Shown in pieces: positions 1 through 8,647 of a stretch of 62,303 nt of DNA. The position numbers were made by a program, and so were the translations under genes. The notes below the pieces were generated by a model that made no database searches, had not been told where the DNA came from, and was given only the letters and a program-made list of their open reading frames with translations. The DNA is taken from the NCBI GenBank assembly GCA_014238855.1, contig JABAAH010000013.1, forward strand, positions 1 through 62,303, read 5' to 3'. Position 1 is the stretch's first letter; each line of letters starts with the position of its first letter. The DNA is from Planctomycetota bacterium. GTDB taxonomy: Bacteria; Planctomycetota; Planctomycetia; Pirellulales; UBA1268.

Positions 1-449
1 TCAAGAAATGATTCGGGAGGCCGCGCAAGAAACTTTTTACGTCTCGACTCATCATACAAAGCCCCATCGTGACCAGCACCAAAGTCAGCCTGATACCCAG
101 CTACCTCATGACTGTCCCGAACTCTTTCACTTCGAAACTGAATGCCTGAGTTGATGAACCCTTTGGTGCCACTGAGTTTTATCCGTAGCCTCAAATCAAA
201 ATTTGTATAGCGATTAGTCGTACAGAGAAAATTATTTCGCTCTTGTTTCTTCGATAAAGAACCACCAACTATTTCCTTGTTTTCGATACGCCATACGTCA
301 TTGATATCGCCTTCCCATCCATCAAAAGTTGTCCCATTAAACAGGCTGTCTGCAGCGAGCCCAGGAACAACGACCACGGCGCAAACAAAAGCATACAGTG
401 AACGATTGATACTGAGCCTACAATGCTGCCCATGAGAAATTCTGACCAT
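1..449 (-). CDS. 3-keto-disaccharide hydrolase (DUF1080) domain protein, 3' end outside window
   Basis: An open minus-strand frame starts at the ATG at 449 and runs off the left edge without a stop, giving about 149 residues. It opens with a hydrophobic signal peptide (roughly residues 10-30, ending near VVPGLAA) and continues with SLFNGTTFDGWEG, the classic opening of the DUF1080/3-keto-disaccharide hydrolase fold, then a beta-rich stretch with GFINSGIQFRSER. Family members are secreted concanavalin-like sandwich proteins acting on (keto)glycosides and are greatly expanded in planctomycetes. The start lies 2 nt downstream of the stop of the dehydrogenase gene on the same strand, so the two are probably cotranscribed. 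Family assignment is fairly secure; substrate is unknown and the C-terminal part cannot be judged. Confidence 0.8.
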   Translation of the reverse strand, partial: MVRISHGQHCRLSINRSLYAFVCAVVVVPGLAADSLFNGTTFDGWEGDINDVWRIENKEIVGGSLSKKQERNNFLCTTNRYTNFDLRLRIKLSGTKGFINSGIQFRSERVRDSHEVAGYQADFGAGHDGALYDESRRKKFLARPPESFL

Positions 450-451
450 TG

Positions 452-1357
452 CTAGCCCACTCCTCTGTTGGTCTCATAGTGATGAAAGAGTACCTGCGTA
501 CCAGCCTCACCGTAGCCTAGTTTCTCTAATAATTCATACAGTTTCTGAGCCACTTCAAGACCGGGAAGATGTAGCCCATGAAGATCTGCTTCTTCCTGAG
601 CAAGGCGAATGTCTTTTACAAGATGACGTACAAGAAAACCAGGTTCGAAATCTTCATTGAGCGCGCGTGGAGCCAAGTTTGTCAGGCCCCAGCTACCCGC
701 AGCACCACCACGTATCACATTCTGAACTACTGATGGGTCCAGGTTACTGGCTTTTGCCACAGCAAGAGCTTCACACCAAGCCACCATACCAATTGCCACC
801 GCAATCTGATTCGATAGCTTACACCGCTGACCACTACCAGCAGGACCGAGACGTGTGACCAATTGGCCCATTTGCTCAAGGAGTGGCTCTCCCCGATAAA
901 ATGCCTCGTCTTCTCCACCAACCATGACGACAAGGCTCTTGTTTCGCGCACCTACATCACCACCAGAAACCGGTGCATCGAGGGCTTCTATATTTTGCTC
1001 TCTTGCTACGCTTGAAATACGCTCTGCCAGACGAGGACTTGAGGTTGTCATGTCGATAAGAAGACTGCCTGACTTTGCGGCGGCAATGACTCCTCCACCA
1101 GCCGTCTTCCCAAAATACACCTGCTCAACGTCCGATGGGAGGCCAAGCATCGTGATCACTACGTCGGCAGCATTGGCTGCCGATTCAGGCGTATCGTGCC
1201 ATGTTGCTCCCCGCTCGAGTAACGCCTCGGCTTTCTCACGAGTTCGATTGTGAACATGAAGTGGATGACCGTTCATAATCAAATGCCTCGCCATACTGGA
1301 ACCCATAATCCCGGTTCCAATAAAAGCGATTGAGCAAGGTAACAATGGCATCAGCAT
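452..1357 (-). CDS. NAD(P)-dependent beta-hydroxyacid dehydrogenase (3-hydroxyisobutyrate dehydrogenase / tartronate semialdehyde reductase family)
   Basis: A 301-residue cytosolic oxidoreductase. It shows the Rossmann dinucleotide motif GTGIMG (residues 14-19), the family substrate motif DAPVSGG (127-133), the GxxGxGxxxK segment ending at K180 (the expected catalytic lysine) and the following LSNQ. Length is typical of GarR, MmsB and GlxR relatives, which interconvert small 3-hydroxy acids and their semialdehydes; which acid is used here cannot be read from sequence. It is followed 2 nt later by the DUF1080 gene and is divergent, across about 60 bp, from the disrupted fumarylacetoacetate hydrolase-family gene, which suggests a sugar-acid or aldehyde catabolic role. 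Two ATGs (1357 and 1351) could serve as start; the first is given. Confidence 0.85.
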   Translation of the reverse strand: MLMPLLPCSIAFIGTGIMGSSMARHLIMNGHPLHVHNRTREKAEALLERGATWHDTPESAANAADVVITMLGLPSDVEQVYFGKTAGGGVIAAAKSGSLLIDMTTSSPRLAERISSVAREQNIEALDAPVSGGDVGARNKSLVVMVGGEDEAFYRGEPLLEQMGQLVTRLGPAGSGQRCKLSNQIAVAIGMVAWCEALAVAKASNLDPSVVQNVIRGGAAGSWGLTNLAPRALNEDFEPGFLVRHLVKDIRLAQEEADLHGLHLPGLEVAQKLYELLEKLGYGEAGTQVLFHHYETNRGVG

Positions 1358-1417
1358 ATACTCAAAAAGATACGACTCTCACAGTTTCGAGCATGATACA
1401 TCAAAGTGAAATGACAT

Positions 1418-2239
1418 ATGAAAATTATTCGTTTTTTAAAACAAAACAAAGAAGCTTTCGGAAACCTGCACGACGACAACCATGTCACACTTCTCGAAGG
1501 AGATATCGCAACTGGTTTTTCTGACACCGGCGCACTGGCGACTGTTGAAAAAATCTTAGCACCTATTTTACCTACCGACATTCTTTGCATTGGGCTTAAC
1601 TACAAACGACATGCAACTGAAACTGGTGTTCTACCGCCTTAACATCCTATTCTTTTTCTTAAAAATACCGGCTCACTTCAGCACCCCGGAGACCCGGTCA
1701 TACTTCCACGAAAGCTGCGTAGTGAAAAAGTTGACTACGAATGTGAACTTGCAGTTGTTCTTGGGAAACGATGCCACAACGTCAGTCGAGACGAAGCCCA
1801 CCAACACATACTCGGGTACACATGCGCTAATGACATCTCAGCTCGTGACTGGCAGAAAAAAGGTGGCGGCGGACAATGGTGTCGAGGCAAGACATTTGCA
1901 ACGTTCTGTCCACTTGGACCCGTGATTACGACTCCAGACGAAATCAAAGACCCAAACAAATTATCACTCAAAACAATTCTAAACGGACAGATCATGCAAG
2001 AGGGGAACACAGATGACATGATTTTTGATATCCCCACATTGATTGAGTTCTTATCAGCCAGCACGGTCTTAAATTCTGGAACGGTCATACTTACAGGCAC
2101 ACCACATGGCGTTGGGTTCGCCCGCACTCCACCTGTGTATCTTCAGCCTGGTGACGAGGTTACCGTCGAGATAGAAGGTGTCGGCCGTCTTACGAATCCA
2201 GTGATCGAAGAAACCGGTCACGATGTTCACGGAGACTAG
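1418..2239 (+). pseudogene. fumarylacetoacetate hydrolase (FAH) family gene interrupted by one in-frame TAA
   Basis: A single reading frame of 273 codons, normal for the family, is broken only by TAA at 1640-1642 (codon 75). Before the stop is the FAH N-terminal part ending CIGLNYKRHATETG. After it, in the same frame, come PILFLKNTGS, the metal-ligand segment DYECELAVVLGK, GYTCANDISARD, KTFATFCPLGP and LTGTPHGVGFAR. Nothing else in the frame is damaged. Intact members are Mg/Mn-dependent hydrolases or decarboxylases of 2-oxo acids (e.g. ureidoglycolate lyase or 2,4-diketo-3-deoxy-acid hydrolase types). Reinitiation would have to use GTG 1922 and would lose half of the catalytic domain. So this is a recent nonsense pseudogene, a readthrough case, or a consensus base error; sequence alone cannot decide. 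Confidence 0.8.
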
Positions 2240-2334
2240 AGCATCACGCTCGCCGATAACGAATCGACCTGTTTATACTGCCGATAATTTCCTGCATTCT
2301 TGACCGGTGGTTTGACATGTCCCAATTAAGAATG

Positions 2335-2365
2335 ACTCAACACCATACAATTGTTGAGTTCTCCT
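2335..2365 (+). other. stem-loop between the FAH-family gene and galM
   Basis: ACTCAACA and TGTTGAGT form an 8-bp perfect stem around a 9-nt loop. No T-run follows directly, so it is at best a weak terminator or a leader structure of the epimerase mRNA. Function is inferred only from position. Confidence 0.3.
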
Positions 2366-2432
2366 AAAGCCGCCTACGAAGACTCTTCATCCCTCTTTTT
2401 TTTTGACACCTGCTGCTCATGGAGTTGAACGC

Positions 2433-3545
2433 ATGGCCCAGACAATGACTACACCCACTGTTCGTCCATTTGGAAAACTTCCTGATGGACAGGAAGTCAG
2501 CCTATTTACCTTAGAAGCTCCCGGAGGCTGGAAAGCCACAATCACAAACTACGGGGCCATTGTGACAAGCTTTTGTGTTCCTCAAAAACAGGGTGAACCA
2601 GTTGACGTTGTACTCGGATTTGAATCTCTTGACGGCTATCTCAGCGGCCATCCCTACTTTGGTGCAATATGTGGCCGAGTTGGAAATCGCATTGCTAATG
2701 GTCTTTTTTCAATAAATAAAAAGTCATACAAGGTTGCTCAAAACAATGGCCAAAACCACCTTCATGGTGGTGTCGTCGGATTTGATAAGCAACTCTGGAA
2801 AGCAACACCACGGCTTTCACAAAAAGGACCTGCTCTCGATCTTGAACTCACATCACCGACTGGGGATGAAGGATACCCCGGAACACTGCGATCAAAAGTA
2901 ACCTACACCCTTACTCCAGATGGCGAACTATGGGTGGAAATGGAGTCGACCACAGATACTCCGACCATTGTGAATCTCGTGCATCATACGTATTGGAATA
3001 TTGCTGGCCAGGCAACAAATAATATTGAGAGCCAGTCGCTTATAGCACACGCTGATCGATATCTTCCTCTCGATGAAGGCGGCATACCGACAGGAATAAT
3101 TCGTAACGTTGATGGCACTCCTTTCGACTTTCGTCTTTCACCTGATAATCAATCCAATCTTGGGGAGGTGATCCGGGCTCTTACTCCATCACCGGAGGGT
3201 GCCGAAAGAGGAGGTGTCGACCATTGCCTAGTAATCAACAACTGGAAACCTGACGGGGCACTTCGGCCGGCAGTCACGCTCACTGATCCCTCTTGTGGAA
3301 GAAGCCTTGAAATCCTTACCGACCAACCCGGCATTCAAGTCTATACAGGCAATTATCTTGACTCATCACTCAAAGGGAAACATGGGATCACTTACAAACA
3401 GCACGCGGCTATCTGTCTTGAGACCGAATGTTTTCCGGATGCCATCAATCAAACAGAATGGCATGGGGAATGGCCGTCCGGCTGTCTGAATCCTGATGAA
3501 ACCTATAAGCACACCATGGTGCATCGATTTACCACAGGGTACTAG
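2433..3545 (+). CDS. galM: aldose 1-epimerase (galactose mutarotase)
   Basis: A 370-residue protein that interconverts alpha and beta anomers of aldoses before they enter central metabolism. Visible family marks are the N-terminal beta-sandwich segment with NYGAIVTSF, the substrate-loop histidines in NHLHGG (about 108-113), the catalytic histidine in VHHTYWNIAG (H185) and the catalytic glutamate in the LETECFPDAINQ segment near the C-terminus. The ATG at 2433 is preferred over an in-frame TTG at 2403 because GGAG stands about 8 nt before it. No signal peptide is seen. It sits among sugar-processing genes, and its TAG stop overlaps the stop of the convergent esterase gene. Confidence 0.93.
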   Translation: MAQTMTTPTVRPFGKLPDGQEVSLFTLEAPGGWKATITNYGAIVTSFCVPQKQGEPVDVVLGFESLDGYLSGHPYFGAICGRVGNRIANGLFSINKKSYKVAQNNGQNHLHGGVVGFDKQLWKATPRLSQKGPALDLELTSPTGDEGYPGTLRSKVTYTLTPDGELWVEMESTTDTPTIVNLVHHTYWNIAGQATNNIESQSLIAHADRYLPLDEGGIPTGIIRNVDGTPFDFRLSPDNQSNLGEVIRALTPSPEGAERGGVDHCLVINNWKPDGALRPAVTLTDPSCGRSLEILTDQPGIQVYTGNYLDSSLKGKHGITYKQHAAICLETECFPDAINQTEWHGEWPSGCLNPDETYKHTMVHRFTTGY

Positions 3546-4429
3546 TTCGAGTCAGGCCGTGTCAGGTAACCCATCGAATCCATCCACTCAATGACTCGGT
3601 GAGGCCACGCATCAACAGGTAAGCCCTTTTTTTTCATGCCAAAACCATGCCCACCCTTTGCGTACACGTGCACCTCACAAGGAATATCGTGCTTCTTGTA
3701 CTCAACGGCAAGAAGGAAACTGCCACTCGCTGTCCAAGGATCATCTGCAGCATGCACGAGACACAGTGGTGGTGACGTATCTTTTACAGTGATATCCGAG
3801 AGCAGCGGCCCCTCAGTACCACGCTCAACGAGATAGGCGGGATACACGGGTATCGCAAAGCTCGGCGTTGGGTCTTCAATATCAAATTTTTTATCCAATG
3901 AATACGTGCGCTCGCTTCCATGGAGGCATGCCATGACAGTAAGGTGACCTCCTGCAGAAAAACCGAGCATTCCAATGCGATCTGGGTCAACACCCCATGC
4001 TTCTGCGTGGTGGTGAATGAGTCCAAGAGCTCGCTGTGCATCCTGAAGTGGGACATCCCTCGAAGCTGGCACGCGGTACTTAAGAAGAATTGCAGTAACT
4101 CCATGTTGAGTCAAAAATTCACAAACATCAGTACCCTCATGCTCATACGCCAAGATCTTATAACCACCGCCTGGGCAAACAAGCACTGCCGCACCATTTG
4201 GAGAATCCGGACGGTACACCGTAATGTGAGGCGAATTCACATTGGTTATCCGCAAAATTCCATTCGTCTTTGTTCGCACCTCTTCCGAAGGGTCATCCTT
4301 CTGCCCGGAAGCTGGAACACCATCTGGCCAAAGATCGAGCACAACCGGCTCTGCTGTAAGACGAGATGACAACCCAAGCAGTATCGTAATACAAAAAAAG
4401 TACAGCAGATAAGTCCTGCATGCGAGCAT
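3542..4429 (-). CDS. secreted alpha/beta-hydrolase, BD-FAE / acetylxylan esterase-like
   Basis: A 295-residue exported esterase. Residues 5-26 form a signal peptide ending in SSRLTAEP. The mature enzyme has the oxyanion-loop motif CPGGGY (85-90), the nucleophile elbow GFSAGG with S158, an acid in HAADDPW (about D230) and the catalytic histidine in KGGHGFG (H261). This is the pattern of planctomycete carbohydrate esterases of the BD-FAE/dienelactone-hydrolase-like group, which remove acyl groups from plant or algal polysaccharides. It lies downstream of a sulfatase on the same strand (gap about 50 bp), compatible with cotranscription. Its stop shares bases with the galM stop on the other strand. 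Exact substrate is unknown. Confidence 0.85.
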   Translation of the reverse strand: MLACRTYLLYFFCITILLGLSSRLTAEPVVLDLWPDGVPASGQKDDPSEEVRTKTNGILRITNVNSPHITVYRPDSPNGAAVLVCPGGGYKILAYEHEGTDVCEFLTQHGVTAILLKYRVPASRDVPLQDAQRALGLIHHHAEAWGVDPDRIGMLGFSAGGHLTVMACLHGSERTYSLDKKFDIEDPTPSFAIPVYPAYLVERGTEGPLLSDITVKDTSPPLCLVHAADDPWTASGSFLLAVEYKKHDIPCEVHVYAKGGHGFGMKKKGLPVDAWPHRVIEWMDSMGYLTRPDSN

Positions 4430-4479
4430 ATTTTTTTAAACCTTTTTAAAACAAAATGAGTATCAGACGTCCGAGGCAA

Positions 4480-6015
4480 CTATGACTTTTGCTTACTCTT
4501 CTGGTTCTTTTTTCTACCACGCCTCGGCGGATCAACGGCCGGCACCTTGAGTTCTTTTCGTAATCTATCAAGTTCTCCATGCAATTCTTTTTGTACCTTT
4601 GCATGCTCAGGTTGATCATAAACATTCTTCAGTTCCTGTGCGTCCTGCTTGCGATCAATCAAGGTCCAATAATCTATATCGGGCTCATAGAAATGAAAAA
4701 GCTTGTATCGGTCTGTGACGACACCGTAGTGCTTTCGAACACTATGGCCTCCCGGAAATTCATAGTAGTGATAATAAAAGCTTTTTCGCCAATCGCTCGG
4801 AAGTCGGCCTGCCAATAACGGAGCAAGGCTTTTCCCATGCATGTCGGAAGGAATGGATTGCCCAGCAGACTCAAGAAACGTTTCTGGGAAGTCAAGTATC
4901 GAAACAATTGCATCCGATGTCGTGCCCGGCTGCGTCACGCCGGGCCATCGCACAATACACGGCGTTGTGAGCGACTCTTCATAAATCCATCGCTTATCAA
5001 ACCAGCCATGTTCACCAAGATAAAAACCTTGGTCCGATGAAAACAAGACCATGGTATTTTTACTCAAACCCGCCGAATCAAGATAATCAAGGAGTTTGCC
5101 GACCGCCTCGTCAACGGCTTTCACGCAACCAAGATAGTCGTGCATATACCTTTGGTAACGCCACTTTACAAGATCTTTCCCTGTGAGATTCTGTTTACGA
5201 AACTCGTCGTTACGAGGTCCATAGTACGCATCCCAATCCTTTTTTTGCGCATCCGAAATAGTCCGCGGTGGTTCCAGTTTTGCATCGAGTGGACGAAATG
5301 TTTTTTCCAGCGTCATATCTTGTTCATGCTCAGCTCGGCCACGACCTGAATAGTCATCAAACAGCGTTTCAGGTTCTGGAAAAACACGGTCGCCATTCCA
5401 GCCAAGATGCCGCAAGGCTGGGGACCATTCACGGTGAGGCGCCTTATGTTGTGACATGAGAAGAAATGGCTTGGATCGATCTACAGCCTTCAACCAATCG
5501 ATTGATAAGTCTGAAACAATATCCGTGACGTATCCTTCATGCTGAAGCGACTCACCATTCTTGATCATTTTCGGGTTATAATATGAACCTTGACCAGGCA
5601 GAATATGCCAATGATCAAAACCCGTTGGGTTACTCTTAAGGTGCCACTTTCCAATCATGGCTGTTTGATAGCCAGCCGTTTGCAGCATTTTGGAAAATGT
5701 GGGCTGTGATCCGTCGAACTCATCCCCGTTACAACAAAAACCATTTACATGAGCGTATTTACCGGTCAGGATTGCAGCTCGACTCGGACCACAAATCGAA
5801 TTTGGAACCATGCAACGACGAAAGAGCATGCCTTCTTGAGCGAGCCGATCAATATTTGGGGTATCGAGTAATTTGAGGGGATGACCGTAGCAACTCAGTG
5901 CCTGGTTGGTGAGATCATCACAGAAAATCATCACGATATTGGGAGGTTGTTTAGCTTCAACGGCCACACAACAAAAGCAAACAAAGAAACAGACAAAAAC
6001 AAGAAACCTGTTCAT
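4480..6015 (-). CDS. exported type I sulfatase (CGPSR active site)
   Basis: A 511-residue arylsulfatase-superfamily enzyme with a signal peptide (residues 1-22) and a strong GGGGG ribosome site before the ATG at 6015. Metal ligands begin with the DD pair at 33-34; the maturation motif is C75-G-P-S-R followed by AAILTG, so C75 should be converted to formylglycine. GKWHLK and the later SSDQGFYLGEHGW segment complete the active site. The substrate-binding region (residues 200-300) resembles secreted glycan sulfatases rather than lipid arylsulfatases, but the subfamily was not resolved. The C-terminal 20 residues are strongly basic (Arg/Lys), an unusual tail that could bind polyanions or the envelope. 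It is upstream of the esterase and downstream of a second sulfatase on the same strand. Confidence 0.92.
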   Translation of the reverse strand: MNRFLVFVCFFVCFCCVAVEAKQPPNIVMIFCDDLTNQALSCYGHPLKLLDTPNIDRLAQEGMLFRRCMVPNSICGPSRAAILTGKYAHVNGFCCNGDEFDGSQPTFSKMLQTAGYQTAMIGKWHLKSNPTGFDHWHILPGQGSYYNPKMIKNGESLQHEGYVTDIVSDLSIDWLKAVDRSKPFLLMSQHKAPHREWSPALRHLGWNGDRVFPEPETLFDDYSGRGRAEHEQDMTLEKTFRPLDAKLEPPRTISDAQKKDWDAYYGPRNDEFRKQNLTGKDLVKWRYQRYMHDYLGCVKAVDEAVGKLLDYLDSAGLSKNTMVLFSSDQGFYLGEHGWFDKRWIYEESLTTPCIVRWPGVTQPGTTSDAIVSILDFPETFLESAGQSIPSDMHGKSLAPLLAGRLPSDWRKSFYYHYYEFPGGHSVRKHYGVVTDRYKLFHFYEPDIDYWTLIDRKQDAQELKNVYDQPEHAKVQKELHGELDRLRKELKVPAVDPPRRGRKKNQKSKQKS

Positions 6016-6139
6016 AAGACCCCCTCGTAAACAGCACGGCTTTCACTATCACATCATGAGCCAGTAGTTGTACCAGATACATTCTTCAATGTCGTAAGAC
6101 CTTTGCCCTTACGAGTGAATCGATACGACAAAATGTCGC

Positions 6140-7573
6140 TTATTCCTGCTTGTCACCCGTGGCCATTGGCTGCTGCCATGGAACCTGTGCCGCCACCTGT
6201 ACGTGATGACGAAGTTTTTCTGTTAAGTCCTTCACGATCGACCGATGGCCGTTGCTCACGTCAATCGATTCAAGCGGATCATCGTTTAAATTAAATAGCT
6301 GGTAGTTTTCAAAAGGTGTGTTTTGAAGCAATTTCCATGGCCCACGTCGCACGGCATAATAGTCCTGACCTTGATAGATCTGGCCTCCTTCTCGCCGTAC
6401 CCAGAAAAGAGTTCGGTCGAATGACTGCCGCTTGCCAAGCAACGTTGGCAAGATAGACATGCCATCGATCTCGTGCTCGATGGTCGCACCAGCAGCCTCG
6501 CAGAATGTCGGAAAAAGGTCACTTGTTAATGCAACAAGATTACTTCGTGAACCTGGTGCAATGTGCCCAGGCCATACTGCACAAAACGGTACTGCAATAC
6601 CGCCCTCATACATTTCTTGTTTGAAGCCTCGATGTGGACCACAGTGCGCGAGACTTCCTTTATGGCCACCGTTGTCAGACGTAAAAACAATGAGTGTATT
6701 TTCAGCCTGTCCGGTTTTCTTCAAACAATCTACAACTCGACCCATTCCAGCATCAAGGTGTTCGATAAATGCGACTAGCTTAGCCCGGGTTGGATTCATA
6801 CCTGGATCACGCGATAAAACCTTTTCGAGATATGCTTGAGGGGGTTGCACCGGGGTATGCGGCGCATTGAATGCAAGGTAGCAAAACCAAGGTTGCACTT
6901 TTCCAACCCGCGACGTTATGTAGTCGGCTGCCCAATCACTAAAAATATCGGTCGCATGTCCCTCCGGCCGAACATCGACAGTATTCAGCCGCATGTAGTG
7001 CCGGTCATGACGAGTATGGGTCCAATAGTCGTCCATCATGTCGCCGAGAAATCCATGGAAATGATCAAACCCATGGTCTGTTGGACGAGATGGAGCCTCA
7101 AGCCCAAGATGCCATTTGCCAATAATGGCCGTGTGGTAACCAACTGCTTTAAGCGGCTTTGGTAGGAGAATTGCATCTGGGTTGAGAAACCCCCAGTTAT
7201 TGTCAGGGTGCGTGCGAATGACACCCGGAACTCCGACTTTGTCTGGCACCATACCGGACAAAAGGGCTGCACGAGTTGGTGAACAGACGGGACAATTTGC
7301 ATAAAAGTTATCGAACCGCATTCCGGAGGCAATGAGCGAGTCTATTGCTGGAGTCTTTAAGTCCTTTGCACCGTATGCAGCAACATCGCCCCATCCTTGA
7401 TCATCAGTCAAAATCATCAAAATATTTGGGGACGAATGAGTATTTTCTGTGGCGGCATACGTACTACCGACAGTAACCAACAGCCCTACCACCAGCCCTA
7501 CCACCACGAGAGGAGCATGGCACATCCGTCTCATAAATATATTTGACATCATTTCTCTACACGCGCTGTTCAT
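6140..7573 (-). CDS. exported type I sulfatase (CSPTR active site)
   Basis: A sulfatase of 477 residues from the ATG at 7573, chosen because AAGG lies 6 nt upstream; a TTG two codons earlier is possible. The hydrophobic core of the signal peptide spans about residues 21-40. DDQGWGD begins at 57, the formylglycine site is C97-S-P-T-R-A, GKWHLG follows, and TSDNGGHKGSL carries distal metal ligands. The arrangement is the common arylsulfatase A-like architecture. It is probably transcribed with the next sulfatase and the esterase (gap about 124 bp). Substrate cannot be read; a role in desulfating algal or animal glycans is inferred from the neighbourhood. Confidence 0.92.
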   Translation of the reverse strand: MNSACREMMSNIFMRRMCHAPLVVVGLVVGLLVTVGSTYAATENTHSSPNILMILTDDQGWGDVAAYGAKDLKTPAIDSLIASGMRFDNFYANCPVCSPTRAALLSGMVPDKVGVPGVIRTHPDNNWGFLNPDAILLPKPLKAVGYHTAIIGKWHLGLEAPSRPTDHGFDHFHGFLGDMMDDYWTHTRHDRHYMRLNTVDVRPEGHATDIFSDWAADYITSRVGKVQPWFCYLAFNAPHTPVQPPQAYLEKVLSRDPGMNPTRAKLVAFIEHLDAGMGRVVDCLKKTGQAENTLIVFTSDNGGHKGSLAHCGPHRGFKQEMYEGGIAVPFCAVWPGHIAPGSRSNLVALTSDLFPTFCEAAGATIEHEIDGMSILPTLLGKRQSFDRTLFWVRREGGQIYQGQDYYAVRRGPWKLLQNTPFENYQLFNLNDDPLESIDVSNGHRSIVKDLTEKLRHHVQVAAQVPWQQPMATGDKQE

Positions 7574-8027
7574 AGACAACCTTAGCCCCTTCCCCGCTCA
7601 CAAGAAATCGAAAACTCATACCGGAATGTCACATCAATGGCAATTCCGTACTTTGAACGAGACATTGCGACTTTCTATCATTTTTGAATAGATTCCCTTC
7701 TCAACTAGATCTCCTCGTAGCATCGCACAGTGAAACAAAGTGCTTATCTCGAATGACTAGACGTGCAGGTGGCATTAATAACTATTACACATACAAGAAC
7801 CTCTTACAACAACGCAGACATTCCTCAAATATCTAAAGTGAGAATTGACACTCCAGAAGCTGGCCTGAAAGATGCTATCTATCGGTACAATATATCGACT
7901 CCCGCAACAAACACAGCCGCTTATTAACTACTGATCACGTCAACAGTATTGCATTCAACAGAGCGTCGAAAAATACCGGGAACTTTTAATCTAATACCTT
8001 CATTTAATCTTATGGCAACTACGAAAC
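7574..8027. other. 454-bp gene-free spacer
   Basis: This is the divergent space between the minus-strand sulfatase and the plus-strand DJ-1/PfpI gene. It is AT-rich and must hold promoters for both. No convincing -35/-10 pair, long inverted repeat or recognisable RNA was found. Confidence 0.5.
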
Positions 8028-8618
8028 ATGCTTCCTAAACATCAAACCAAGAATTCAGCTGGTAACGTTCTCATCGTTATTGGTGATGCCTCAGAAACAG
8101 TTGACACCCTCTACCCATACTTTCGTCTCCAGGAATCTGGTTTCCGACCACATGTCATTGCTCCAGAAAAACGATTGCACCAGATGGTCTTACACGAAGT
8201 GCGACCTGGATGGACCATCACAAAAGAATGGGAGGGGTATCAAATCATGGCAGATGCTGCTTTTGCCGACGTCTACCCGGAAAATTATCAAGGCATTTTT
8301 TTCAGCGGAGGAAGAGCGCCGGAATACATCCGCTACAACTCTGATCTTATTCGTATCACACGGCACTTTTTCGAGCAGAACAAGCCTGTGGCGAGTGTCT
8401 GCCACGGTGTTGAAATACCTGCCTATGCCGACTGTGTCCAAGGACGACGCATGGCTACTGTTGAAAAATGTCGTCACGAACTGGAATCAGCAGGTGGTAT
8501 TTTTATCGACGCTCCATGTGTCGTGGATAAAAATCTAATAAGTGGCCGAACCTACCACGACAGTGGGTTCTTTATCGGAGCCTGGATTGAGCTCCTTGAG
8601 GCTTCTCGTAAAACCTGA
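8028..8618 (+). CDS. DJ-1/PfpI family protein
   Basis: A 196-residue protein of the class I glutamine amidotransferase-like DJ-1/PfpI superfamily. The nucleophile elbow is SVCHGVEIP with C125, and the conserved acidic residue expected near the cysteine is E23 in GDASET. FFSGGRAPEY is the characteristic loop before the elbow. Relatives act as glyoxalases, chaperone-like protein repair factors or proteases, and the sequence does not single out one. No signal peptide; cytosolic. It stands alone, convergent with the flavoprotein gene that ends at 8648, with no obvious ribosome site before the ATG. Confidence 0.85.
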   Translation: MLPKHQTKNSAGNVLIVIGDASETVDTLYPYFRLQESGFRPHVIAPEKRLHQMVLHEVRPGWTITKEWEGYQIMADAAFADVYPENYQGIFFSGGRAPEYIRYNSDLIRITRHFFEQNKPVASVCHGVEIPAYADCVQGRRMATVEKCRHELESAGGIFIDAPCVVDKNLISGRTYHDSGFFIGAWIELLEASRKT

Positions 8619-8647
8619 GAACGAATGGCCTAAACATGCGTTACCGA

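Noticed and set aside
1418-2239. Two separate FAH-type genes
   Set aside because: Neither half is complete, both lie in the same frame, and the stop is a single codon; one interrupted gene explains it better.
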